From Tabrizicola sp. (GTDB taxonomy: Bacteria > Pseudomonadota > Alphaproteobacteria > Rhodobacterales > Rhodobacteraceae), in NCBI RefSeq assembly GCF_030373185.1, contig NZ_JAUCZH010000004.1:124001-188000 (forward strand): DNA of 64,000 nt, given 5' to 3'. Each line of letters starts with the position of its first letter. The stretch's first letter is position 1. The notes under the pieces were generated by a model, which was not told the DNA's origin, searched no databases, and saw only the letters and a program-made list of their open reading frames with translations. Shown piece after piece: positions 8,839 to 17,063 of the stretch. Made by a program: the position numbers and the translations under genes.

Positions 8839-9552
8839 TCAGGGTCGGGTTGCCCCTCTTGCTCGGGCGGCAAAAAGCAGTTCGACAAGCGTCAGGTCAA
8901 GCGGGCTGTCGATATCAACGGATCTGTCTTCGGGCATTTCGAACAGACGTGTGTCAGGGTAGAACACGCGCGGATCCGCCAGAAAGGCGTCGCGCCGCCA
9001 AACATAGACCGAGCCATTCATGTCATAGCAGGCTGGCGCGTCCTGTCGGCGCAGCACCTCCTCGGGAGGCGGTTTCGATAGACCGACAGTGCCGTCATCC
9101 CGGCTTTCCACAAGGTTGAAGTACGGCGACTTGCGGGCTCGTGCGCCAGTGATCACATTGGTCGCACCTGTCGCTTCCAGTAAGGCCACCGCGCCGGTTA
9201 TATCGGACACATCGCGCAAAGGAGAGGTGGCATCGAGATCGACAAGCACCTCAGCGGGCCGCCCAAGATGCGCCTCAGCGGCAAGAAGGGCATGGGCAAT
9301 TGCGGGAACCTTGCCTGCTGTGTCGGTCGCCATCTCGGGCGGACGCTGAATCGCAAGATCAGCCCCGGCGGTCATGGCGGCGGCGAGGATATCGGCGCTA
9401 TCGCTGCTCACGGCAATCAAATCGAACAGACGGCTTTCACGGGCCTGACCGATGGTCCATGATATCAGAGGCTTGCCTGCCACGATACGGATGTTCTTGC
9501 CCGGGACGCCCTTCGATCCGCCGCGCGCACATATGGTACAGATGAAGGTCAT
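8839..9552 (-). CDS. CMP-sugar (acylneuraminate/legionaminate-type) cytidylyltransferase
   Basis: This 237-residue enzyme starts MTFICTICARGGSKGVPGKN, the CTP-binding loop of CMP-nonulosonate synthetases, and has LVDLDATSPLRDVSDI and a C-terminal SVDIDSPLDL block. The Leg pathway on the plus strand has no cytidylyltransferase of its own, so this gene is the best LegF candidate. It is transcribed opposite to both nonulosonate operons and converges on pseI. Its ATG overlaps the stop of the short upstream gene (ATGA). The start at 9552 was chosen because the family begins a few residues before ARGGS. Confidence 0.85.
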   Translation of the reverse strand: MTFICTICARGGSKGVPGKNIRIVAGKPLISWTIGQARESRLFDLIAVSSDSADILAAAMTAGADLAIQRPPEMATDTAGKVPAIAHALLAAEAHLGRPAEVLVDLDATSPLRDVSDITGAVALLEATGATNVITGARARKSPYFNLVESRDDGTVGLSKPPPEEVLRRQDAPACYDMNGSVYVWRRDAFLADPRVFYPDTRLFEMPEDRSVDIDSPLDLTLVELLFAARARGATRP

Positions 9553-9833
9553 GCTTCGATCCTGACAGGAACTACCACGGCCTCGATGGTGCCGATCAAT
9601 CGGTCGGTCCCCCGAGCTTGCCCCGACCCGCAATGGCGCGCGTCGGGTTCGGCTGCAACCGGCAGCAACGTTGCCTGCAGGGGTACACTGGTGGTGTCCC
9701 AATTGACCGCCATCGACAGTACGGCGTTTCCGGCCAGATATTTGCGCGGGCCGGCAACATCCACGCATGGCGACGCCCAAAACGGCGTTTGCCGATGATC
9801 AATGGCAAGAAGCGGAGGGTCAAGCATGGTCAT
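9549..9833 (-). CDS. Short protein of unknown function coupled to the cytidylyltransferase
   Basis: This 94-residue frame has its own upstream in-frame stop about 11 codons before the start, so it is not the open tail of a longer gene. It overlaps the cytidylyltransferase start by ATGA, which indicates coupled translation. I do not recognise the family. It has no obvious membrane segment or metal site; notable pieces are LDPPLLAIDHRQTPFW and the C-terminal IGTIEAVVVPVRIEA. It may be a small partner or an eroded remnant of a glycan gene. The start may instead be the second Met (9827). Confidence 0.5.
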   Translation of the reverse strand: MTMLDPPLLAIDHRQTPFWASPCVDVAGPRKYLAGNAVLSMAVNWDTTSVPLQATLLPVAAEPDARHCGSGQARGTDRLIGTIEAVVVPVRIEA

Positions 9834-9942
9834 GCGGCCTGAATAGTTGAAACTCGCTCACTTCGCAAACTCTAGACTCGGATATCTGGCACCGCGTGGC
9901 GGCTTGGGTTAGGGCTGGCGTGAACGGCAAAAAGGGACGGCC

Positions 9943-11241
9943 ATGGCTTGGGCGTTGCAGGCATATCTGGGCGCGGCGCATCTGGCGGACCCGCTGTGGC
10001 GGCTGGCTCTGGCGCGGCGGGCGAAGCGCGGCAAGGAAGAGCCAGGCCGGCTGACCGAACGGCTGGGCCATGCGTCCATGCCACGCCCCGACGGACCGAT
10101 TCTGTGGGTGCATGGCTTAGGGATAGGCGAGGCATCTGCGATGCTGTCGATTATCCGCGCGATCCGCGCGGTGCGGCCCGATGTGGCTGTAATCCTGACC
10201 ACCGGCACCCGAACCGGGGCTGAGGGGTTGGCCCGGATCGGTCTGCCTGATGGGGTGATCCATCAGTATGCGCCGGTGGACGCGCCCGGGCCGGTGCGGC
10301 GTTTCCTAAGACATTGGCGGCCGGATGCTCTATTGCTGGCAGAGTTGGACCTGTGGCCGCTGACGCTATCGCGGCTGCATAAACGGGGCATCCCGGTGGT
10401 TATGGCCAACGCGCGCCTAACCGATCATCGCTACTCAGGTCGGCAAAGAATACGGGCGTTGATGTGTGACGTGCTTGGCCTGATCGATATGATGCTGGTG
10501 CAGGACGTCCGGACGCGGGAGCGCCTGATCTCCCTCGGTGCCGACCCCGGCCGCGTGCGAGTGGCCGGTCTCTTGAAGGCCGCCGCCGAGCCTCTGCCCG
10601 AAGGCGAAGGCCGCTTGGCGATGGAACGGGCAATTGGTGCGCGTCCTGTGTGGCTGGCCGCTGCGACCGAGGCGCGCGAGTTGCCTGTCGTGTTGGCCGC
10701 CCATGCCCAGGCTCGCAAGACACACCAGGACCTCATGTTGATCTTGGCTCCGCGCCAATTGACGGATGCCGATGCCGCGGCGTCGGCGCTGGAAGCGGCT
10801 TTCGGATCCTGCCCCCGGCGCAGCGCAGGTGCTCTGCCCTGTCCCCAGGATGCGGTCTATCTGGCCGATACGATGGGCGAGATGGGGCTTTGGTATCGGC
10901 TGGCGCCAGTGTCTTTCATTGGCCATTCCCTGCGGGTTGAAGGCAAGCCCTTGACCGGCAAGAACCCGTTCGAGGCTGCGTCGCTGCGTTCAGCGGTGAT
11001 CCACGGCCCCTGCACCGGCAATTTTGCGGAAAGCTATGCCGCCCTTGCCGAAGCAGAAGCTTGCCTCTTCGTGAGTGGCGGACAGGATCTGGCCGAGGCG
11101 CTGCTCGACCTGATTGCCATGCCGGAGCGTCGTAAAGCGCTGGTCGACGCTGCAGCAGGAGTGCTTGATCAGGCTCGCGAATCGCTGCCACTGACGCTAC
11201 AGGCGGTTCTTGGCTGCCTGCCGGCAGCGACGATCCGATGA
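9943..11241 (+). CDS. GT30 family 3-deoxy-D-manno-octulosonic acid transferase-like protein (copy 2)
   Basis: This 432-residue protein is a second WaaA-type glycosyltransferase, diverged from copy 1. The catalytic Glu is kept in GLGIGE (E63), and LAELDLWP and VVMANARLTDH follow the GT30 pattern. The C-terminal donor site reads ADTMGEMGLWY and then GHSLRVEGK...GKNPFEA, where typical WaaA has a GGSLVP-GGHNPFEP type segment, so the acceptor/donor loop is altered. It leads the Leg gene group as copy 1 leads the Pse group. AAAGGGA before ATG 9943 is a good ribosome-binding site. It is a candidate legionaminic acid transferase by inference; Kdo transfer cannot be excluded. Confidence 0.82.
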   Translation: MAWALQAYLGAAHLADPLWRLALARRAKRGKEEPGRLTERLGHASMPRPDGPILWVHGLGIGEASAMLSIIRAIRAVRPDVAVILTTGTRTGAEGLARIGLPDGVIHQYAPVDAPGPVRRFLRHWRPDALLLAELDLWPLTLSRLHKRGIPVVMANARLTDHRYSGRQRIRALMCDVLGLIDMMLVQDVRTRERLISLGADPGRVRVAGLLKAAAEPLPEGEGRLAMERAIGARPVWLAAATEARELPVVLAAHAQARKTHQDLMLILAPRQLTDADAAASALEAAFGSCPRRSAGALPCPQDAVYLADTMGEMGLWYRLAPVSFIGHSLRVEGKPLTGKNPFEAASLRSAVIHGPCTGNFAESYAALAEAEACLFVSGGQDLAEALLDLIAMPERRKALVDAAAGVLDQARESLPLTLQAVLGCLPAATIR

Positions 11242-11305
11242 TGCCTTGCGGCGCGGTGGGAGCGGGCATAAGATCTGAAAAAACATCGAAACCAAGGGCC
11301 GGAAC

Positions 11306-12004
11306 ATGGACACGCTGCGCATCTTCGTCGGCTGGGACTCACGCGAGGATATCGCCTTCCAGGTGGCGCGCCGGTCCCTCTTGCGCCATGCGACGGTCCC
11401 GGTTGAGGTGATCGCCATCAAGTTGGCCGATCTTGTAGCGAAGGGTCTGTACACGCGTCCCGTTGATCCATTGGCCTCCACCGAGTTCACCTACTCACGC
11501 TTCCTGACGCCGCATCTGGCCGGCTTCAGCGGCTGGGCGCTGTTTGTGGATTGCGACTTCCTGTTTTTTGGCGATGTGGCCAAACTTGAGCAGTACATGG
11601 ATCCTTCCCATGCCGTAGCCTGTGTACACCATGATTATACACCCAAGGAAACCACCAAGATGGATGGCGTGATCCAGACCAGCTATCCGCGCAAGAATTG
11701 GTCCTCTTTCATGCTGTTCAATTGCGCCCACCCCTCAACCCGGCAGTTGACAGTCGAGCGGGTGAACACTGAGTCCGGGGCCTATCTGCACCGCATGCAA
11801 TGGGCCGCAGATGACGAGATTGGCGAGATTCCGCAAAGCTGGAACTGGCTTGAAGGCTGGTGCGAAAAGCCGGAATCCGGAAAGCCCGACGCCGTGCATT
11901 ACACCCGTGGCGGCCCATGGTTTGATGCGTGGCAGGACGTGGATTATGCCGCCGAGTGGCGGGCGGAGGCGGAAGCCTGCCGCGCCGAAGGACTGGCCAT
12001 CTGA
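11306..12004 (+). CDS. Putative glycosyltransferase (LPS/GT8-like, GT-A fold)
   Basis: This 232-residue protein starts with LRIFVGWDSREDIAFQVARR and has the metal-binding DxD-type motif in FVDCDFLF, preceded by FTYSRFLTPHL. This layout is seen in small GT-A glycosyltransferases of bacterial surface glycans, which transfer a hexose from a nucleotide sugar. A C-terminal VHYTRGGPWF resembles the closing His region of GT8-like enzymes. There is no signal peptide or membrane segment, so it is likely cytoplasmic. It lies 64 bases behind the GT30 copy 2 and before legB. The sugar and acceptor are unknown. Confidence 0.7.
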   Translation: MDTLRIFVGWDSREDIAFQVARRSLLRHATVPVEVIAIKLADLVAKGLYTRPVDPLASTEFTYSRFLTPHLAGFSGWALFVDCDFLFFGDVAKLEQYMDPSHAVACVHHDYTPKETTKMDGVIQTSYPRKNWSSFMLFNCAHPSTRQLTVERVNTESGAYLHRMQWAADDEIGEIPQSWNWLEGWCEKPESGKPDAVHYTRGGPWFDAWQDVDYAAEWRAEAEACRAEGLAI

Positions 12005-12097
12005 GCGACGACTGCATGGGGCCGTTGGCGTGCGCCTCAGTAGGGCATTCTGGTCAACTTGCGGCGGTTCCGGAAATGGGTGACGAAGGGCAGGTCT

Positions 12098-13078
12098 ATG
12101 GCACATTTTCTGGTCACCGGGGCGGATGGGTTCATCGGATCGCATCTGGTGGAAATGCTGGTCTGCGAGGGTCATCAGGTGCGGGCTCTGGCACAATACA
12201 ACTCCTTCAACTCATGGGGGTGGCTGGATCACATCTCGTGCCGTGACCAGATCGAGGTGGTGGCAGGCGACGTGCGCGATGCGCAGTTCTGCAACAATAT
12301 CGCGCGCGGCATCGACACGGTGTTTCACCTTGCCGCCCTGATTGCTATTCCCTACTCCTATGCCGCCCCAGACAGCTATGTGGAAACCAACGTGCGCGGC
12401 ACGTTGAATATCTGTCAGGCTGCGCTGAACGCAGGTTGTGCAAGGGTAATCCACACTTCGACCTCCGAAGTCTACGGCACTGCCCGGTACGTACCAATGG
12501 ACGAGTCGCACCCTTTTCAGCCGCAATCGCCCTATTCGGCCTCGAAGATCGGGGCTGATGCCATAGCAATGAGTTTTTTCAACGCCTTCGATCTGCCGTT
12601 GACCATTGCGCGGCCTTTCAACACCTACGGGCCGCGCCAATCGGCGCGCGCGGTGATTCCTACAATCATCACTCAGATCGCGGCCGGGGTACGTGAAATC
12701 AAATTGGGCGATCTGACACCGACGCGAGATTTCAACTATGTGCTGGACACCTGTAGGGGACTTCTGGCGTTGGCCAATACGCAAGGCGCGGTCGGACAGA
12801 CGGTCAATATTGGATCGAATTACGAGATATCCGTCGGCGATACTTTGCGCATGATTCGCGACATCATGGGATCCGACGTCGAGTTTGTCCAAGATGTCGC
12901 CCGCATACGGCCAGGGAAATCAGAGGTGTTCCGTCTGTGGTGCGACAACACCTGTATCCGCGATCTTACCGGCTTTGTCCCTGCATGGACGATCCGTGCC
13001 GGGCTTGAGGCGACGGTAGCGTGGTTTATGGACTCGGCCAATCTAGCTAACTACAAGGCGGACCGATACAATGTTTGA
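12098..13078 (+). CDS. legB: NAD-dependent 4,6-dehydratase of the legionaminic acid pathway
   Basis: This 326-residue extended SDR enzyme carries GADGFIG at 8-14, STSEVYG at 121-127, and catalytic Tyr146 and Lys150 in YSASK. YNSFNSWGWL at 34-43 is the signature of the LegB subgroup, which dehydrates a GDP- or UDP-GlcNAc substrate without C5 inversion. The ATG at 12098 follows AAGGGCAGG and places the Rossmann motif at the usual distance; the in-frame start at 12059 is less likely. It overlaps legC by 8 bases. Confidence 0.9.
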   Translation: MAHFLVTGADGFIGSHLVEMLVCEGHQVRALAQYNSFNSWGWLDHISCRDQIEVVAGDVRDAQFCNNIARGIDTVFHLAALIAIPYSYAAPDSYVETNVRGTLNICQAALNAGCARVIHTSTSEVYGTARYVPMDESHPFQPQSPYSASKIGADAIAMSFFNAFDLPLTIARPFNTYGPRQSARAVIPTIITQIAAGVREIKLGDLTPTRDFNYVLDTCRGLLALANTQGAVGQTVNIGSNYEISVGDTLRMIRDIMGSDVEFVQDVARIRPGKSEVFRLWCDNTCIRDLTGFVPAWTIRAGLEATVAWFMDSANLANYKADRYNV

Positions 13079-14207
13079 GGCGCTGATCGCTGCCGTGCGC
13101 GACCACTATCGCACCACGGGGCCGATCCCACTGCATGCGCCGGTCTTCGCGGGCAATGAACAGGCCTATGTCGCCGAAACCATCCAGTCCACCTTCGTGT
13201 CCTCGGTCGGGTCCTTTGTCGACCGATTCGAGGCGGACATGGCCGCCTTGACCGGCGCAGGCCGGGCGGTGGCGGTGGTCAACGGTACGGCGGCACTGCA
13301 CATAGCCTTGCGGCTGGCAGGCGTGGGGCCGGGCGATCTGGTCATCACCCAGCCGTTAACCTTTGTCGCCACCTGCAACGCCATCGCCTATGCCGGGGCC
13401 GATCCGGTGTTCTGCGATGTCGACCGGACCACGCTGGGCCTGTCGCCCGAAGCGGTTGAAGGCTGGCTGACCGACAATGCCCGCATCGGCACGGATGGCC
13501 TGGCGCGTCTGGGCGAACGGGTGATCCGGGCCTGCGTGCCGATGCACACCTTTGGCCATCCGGTGCGGCTGGCCGAGCTGGCCAATGTCTGCGCCCGCTG
13601 GGGGCTGGTGTTGGTCGAGGATGCGGCGGAATCGCTAGGCTCTACCTATCGCGGGCAGCATACCGGCACCATCGGGCGGCTGGGTAGCCAAAGCTTCAAC
13701 GGCAACAAGATCCTGACCACCGGCGGCGGCGGCATGATCCTGGCCGATGCCGCCCTGGGCGCGCGGGCCAAGCACGTGACCACCACCGCCAAGGTGCCGC
13801 ATCCTTTCGAATACGTGCATGACGAACTGGGCTGGAACTACCGCATGCCCAACATCAACGCGGCGCTGGGCGTGGCACAGCTGGAACGGCTTGGCGCGTT
13901 TGTGGCCGAAAAGCGCGCGCTGGCGCAGCATTACATCGACGGGCTGGCCGGTCTGGCCGAGGTGGTGCGCGAACCTGAAGGTTGCCGGTCGAATTATTGG
14001 CTGAACGCGTTGGTTTGCGACGATATGGCGATGCGCGATGCGCTGCTGGCGGCGACCAATGCCGCCGGGGTGATGACCCGACCGATCTGGGCGCTGATGA
14101 CCACGCTGCCGATGTACGCCGGTGCGCCGCGCGGGTCGCTGCCCATGGCAGAATGGCTGGCGGCGCGAGTGGTCAACCTGCCGTCGGGCATCCGGGGGGG
14201 CGGCTGA
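13071..14207 (+). CDS. legC: Aminotransferase of the legionaminic acid pathway
   Basis: This 378-residue DegT/DnrJ/EryC1-type PLP enzyme aminates C4 of the LegB product. PLP lysine K213 lies in SFNGNKILTTGGGG, and D184 in VEDAAESLGS contacts the pyridine. The N-terminal PIPLHAPVFAGNE and the SSVGSFVDRFE segment are typical of LegC. It overlaps legB and touches legG by one base (TGATG), so the chain legB-legC-legG is translationally coupled. The C-terminus (PSGIRGGG) is glycine-rich and ends at the overlap. Confidence 0.9.
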   Translation: MFEALIAAVRDHYRTTGPIPLHAPVFAGNEQAYVAETIQSTFVSSVGSFVDRFEADMAALTGAGRAVAVVNGTAALHIALRLAGVGPGDLVITQPLTFVATCNAIAYAGADPVFCDVDRTTLGLSPEAVEGWLTDNARIGTDGLARLGERVIRACVPMHTFGHPVRLAELANVCARWGLVLVEDAAESLGSTYRGQHTGTIGRLGSQSFNGNKILTTGGGGMILADAALGARAKHVTTTAKVPHPFEYVHDELGWNYRMPNINAALGVAQLERLGAFVAEKRALAQHYIDGLAGLAEVVREPEGCRSNYWLNALVCDDMAMRDALLAATNAAGVMTRPIWALMTTLPMYAGAPRGSLPMAEWLAARVVNLPSGIRGGG

Positions 14208-15370
14208 TGCGCAAGGTTGCGGTCTTTACCGGCACGCGGGCCGAGTATGGGCTGTTGTCGAGGCTGATGCGGCTGCTGCGCGACGATCCGGCGACCGAGT
14301 TGCAGGTGATTGCTGCTGCTGCCCATTTCGCCCCCGAATTCGGCGAAACATGGCGCGCGATCGAGGCGGACGGCATGACCATCGCCGCCCGGGTGGAAAT
14401 GCTGCTGGCCTCGGACAGCCGGGTGGGCGTGGCCAAGTCGCTGGGGCTGGGAACCATCGGCATGGCCGATGCGCTGGAACGGTTGCGCCCGGATGTGCTG
14501 GTCATTCTGGGCGATCGGTTCGAGGCGCTGGCAGCGGCGCAAGTGGCGCTGATCCTTGGCATCCCCATTGCCCATGTTCATGGCGGCGAGATCACGGCAG
14601 GCGCCTATGACGATGCTATCCGCCATGCCATCAGCAAGATGGCGACCTGGCATTTTGTCGCCGCCGCACCTTACCGCACCCGGGTGATCCGCATGGGCAC
14701 GCCGCCTGACCGGGTGTTCACCGTCGGCGCGCCGGGGCTGGACGAGCTGGTAGCCGGGGCTGTCGTTGACCCCGCGGCGTTGGCGGGGCTGGGGCTTGCG
14801 CTGGACGGGGCCTATGCGCTGGCAACTTGGCATCCGCCGACCGCCACGGGCGAGGACCCGGTGGCAGGGTTGTCGGCGATCTTGACCGCGCTGGACGCGT
14901 GGCCCGACCTGCCGGTGATCTGGACCTATCCCAATGCCGACAACGGCGGACGCGCGATCATTGCCGCGCTTGAGGACTGGGTTGCAGCGAACCGTGCCCG
15001 CGCGGTGGCCGTACCTTCGCTGGGCTTTGCCCGGTATCGTGCCGCTCTGGCGGGGGCAGCGGTAGTGCTGGGCAATTCTTCGTCCGGGGTGATCGAGGCG
15101 CCGTCCTTTGGCGTTCCAGTGCTGAACATCGGCGACCGGCAGGCAGGGCGGCTGGCGGCGGCCTCGGTCCGGCATGTGGCGGCGGAACCGAGGGCGATCC
15201 AAGCCGCGCTGGAAAATGCCTTGCAACCGGCCGCGCGCGCTGCGGCCGCGCAGGCGATCAACCCCTATGGGCAGGGCCGGGCCGCCGAGGCGATGCTCAC
15301 CATCCTGCGCGATGCGCCGATCCCGTGCGATCTGCCCTTTCACGACGGCCCGGACGGAGTGCCCGCATGA
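14207..15370 (+). CDS. legG: Hydrolysing UDP/GDP-sugar 2-epimerase (NeuC/LegG family)
   Basis: This 387-residue enzyme starts MRKVAVFTGTRAEYGLLSRL, the hallmark of hydrolysing 2-epimerases such as NeuC and LegG, which epimerise C2 and release the nucleotide to give the free 2,4-diacetamido mannose-type sugar. VLGDRFEALAAA, HVHGGEITAGAYDDAIRHA and VLGNSSSGVIEAP are conserved nucleotide- and sugar-binding blocks. The true start is ATG 14207, overlapping the legC stop; a longer frame from 13982 overlaps legC in another frame and is rejected. The stop overlaps legI (ATGA). Confidence 0.9.
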   Translation: MRKVAVFTGTRAEYGLLSRLMRLLRDDPATELQVIAAAAHFAPEFGETWRAIEADGMTIAARVEMLLASDSRVGVAKSLGLGTIGMADALERLRPDVLVILGDRFEALAAAQVALILGIPIAHVHGGEITAGAYDDAIRHAISKMATWHFVAAAPYRTRVIRMGTPPDRVFTVGAPGLDELVAGAVVDPAALAGLGLALDGAYALATWHPPTATGEDPVAGLSAILTALDAWPDLPVIWTYPNADNGGRAIIAALEDWVAANRARAVAVPSLGFARYRAALAGAAVVLGNSSSGVIEAPSFGVPVLNIGDRQAGRLAAASVRHVAAEPRAIQAALENALQPAARAAAAQAINPYGQGRAAEAMLTILRDAPIPCDLPFHDGPDGVPA

Positions 15371-16431
15371 CCCGCTGCTATGTCATCGCCGAGGCCGGAG
15401 TAAATCACAACGGGCAGCTCAATCTGGCGCAGGCGCTGGTGGATGCCGCTGCCGATGCCGGGGCCGATGCGGTCAAGTTCCAGACCTTCCGCGCCGATGC
15501 GCTGGCCTTGGACTCGGCCCCCAAGGCAGCCTATCAGGACTGCCAGATCGGGGCGGAAACCAGCCAGCACGCCATGCTCAAGGCACTGGAACTGCCCGAG
15601 GACTGGCACGCCGCATTGCAGGCCCGCGCCCAGGCGCGGGGCATCGACTTTCTGTCCACGGCTTTTGACTTTGCCAGCCTTGGCTTTCTGGAAACGCTGG
15701 ACCTGCCCTTTTACAAGGTGCCGTCGGGCGAATTGACCAACGCGCCGCTGCTGTGGCGCTTTGCCCGCACGGGGCGGCCTCTGGTTGTCTCGACCGGAAT
15801 GGCGACCTTGTCCGAGGTGGAACAGGCGCTGGCCGTGATCGCCCATGCCCGGGCGCATGCCTGCGAACCGCACGCCATGGTCGAGGTCTGGCAGGCTTGG
15901 GCCGATGCGCGCGGACAGGCGGACGGCGTGACGCTGCTGCATTGCACCTCGTTGTATCCGACCCCGGTGGCCGAGGCGAACTTGGCGGCCATGGGCACGC
16001 TGGCTGCCGCCTTCGGCCTGCCGGTGGGCTATTCTGACCACACCCAAGGCATCACCGTGCCGCTGGCTGCGGTGGCGCTGGGGGCGCGGGTGATCGAAAA
16101 GCACCTGACAACCGACCGCAGCCTTCCCGGGCCAGATCATGCCGCATCACTGGAACCGGCCGAGTTTGCGGCCATGGTGCATGCCATCCGCGATGTCTGC
16201 GCCGCGATGGGGCAGGCCGCCAAGGTGCCGCAGCCCGGCGAGTGGGACACCCGCCGCGCTGCGCGCCAGCGCCTTGTCGCCGCCCGCGACATTCCCGCTG
16301 GAGCGGTTCTGACGCGCGAGGATCTGACGACCGCGCGCGCTGCCCAAGGGCGCGTGGCGGCTAACCTGTGGGACATGATCGGCCAGACCACCACCCGCCC
16401 GCATGCCCGTGGCGACGGGATTGGACCATGA
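15367..16431 (+). CDS. legI: N,N'-diacetyllegionaminic acid synthase
   Basis: This 354-residue NeuB-family enzyme condenses the LegG product with phosphoenolpyruvate. YVIAEAGVNHNGQLNLA and VKFQTFRADALA are at the N-terminus, then FYKVPSGELTN, GYSDHTQG, and VIEKHLTTDRSLPGPDHAASLEP, which fits the NeuB/LegI group rather than PseI. A SAF domain (about 290-345) follows. It is distinct from PseI upstream, so two synthases of different specificity share the island. It overlaps legG and legH by four bases each (ATGA). Confidence 0.9.
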   Translation: MTRCYVIAEAGVNHNGQLNLAQALVDAAADAGADAVKFQTFRADALALDSAPKAAYQDCQIGAETSQHAMLKALELPEDWHAALQARAQARGIDFLSTAFDFASLGFLETLDLPFYKVPSGELTNAPLLWRFARTGRPLVVSTGMATLSEVEQALAVIAHARAHACEPHAMVEVWQAWADARGQADGVTLLHCTSLYPTPVAEANLAAMGTLAAAFGLPVGYSDHTQGITVPLAAVALGARVIEKHLTTDRSLPGPDHAASLEPAEFAAMVHAIRDVCAAMGQAAKVPQPGEWDTRRAARQRLVAARDIPAGAVLTREDLTTARAAQGRVAANLWDMIGQTTTRPHARGDGIGP

Positions 16432-17063
16432 CGGGCGATGCCATCCTGCTGGGGGCTGGCGGCCATGCCCGCGTGGTGCGAGCATTGGCAGAAGCCCTGG
16501 GCTGGTGGATCATCGGCGTTTGCGACCCGGCGCTGGCAGCGGGTGCTTATTGGGAGGGGCTGCTGGTTCTGGGCGGGGACGAGGCGCTGGACGGTCGGAA
16601 CCCGGGGCAGATGGCCTTGCTGAACGGGCTGGGCAAGATGCCCGGCCAATCCGCCCGGCACCGGGTGCAGCAGGTGCACGCGGCGCGCGGCTTTGCCTTT
16701 CCGGCGCTGGTGCATCCGGCTGCTTGGGTCGCCCCGGATGCGCGGTTGGGTGCAGGGGTGCAGGTGATGGCAGGGGCCGTGGTGCAACCGGGTTGCACGC
16801 TGGGGCCGGGCTGCATCGTCAACACCCGCGCCGGGCTGGACCATGACGCCACGCTGGGCGCCGATGTACATCTGGCCCCAGGGGTCACAGTCTGCGGCGG
16901 GGTCCATGTCGGTGATGGCGCCTTCATCGGGGCAGGGGCTACGGTGATTCAGGGCTGCCGCATCGGCGCGGGGGCCATGGTTGCCGCCGGGTCCGTGGTG
17001 GCCGCCGACCTGCCCCCCGGCGCCCGCCACCCGCGCGCGGGTCACGAAAGGACAGCAATATGA
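16428..17063 (+). CDS. legH: Sugar O/N-acetyltransferase, PglD/LegH type
   Basis: This 211-residue protein has an N-terminal Rossmann-like PglD_N domain (ILLGAGGHARVVRALAEAL, about 5-24) and a left-handed beta-helix of hexapeptide repeats (about 95-200; for example GAGVQVMAGAVVQPG and GCIVNTRAGLDHD). LegH acetylates the 4-amino group made by LegC using acetyl-CoA. His in LDHDATLG is the expected catalytic base. The middle part (RNPGQMALLNGLGKMPG) fits NeuD/PglD proteins. It overlaps legI and ptmE by ATGA, the same tight coupling as the rest of the operon. Confidence 0.87.
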   Translation: MTGDAILLGAGGHARVVRALAEALGWWIIGVCDPALAAGAYWEGLLVLGGDEALDGRNPGQMALLNGLGKMPGQSARHRVQQVHAARGFAFPALVHPAAWVAPDARLGAGVQVMAGAVVQPGCTLGPGCIVNTRAGLDHDATLGADVHLAPGVTVCGGVHVGDGAFIGAGATVIQGCRIGAGAMVAAGSVVAADLPPGARHPRAGHERTAI

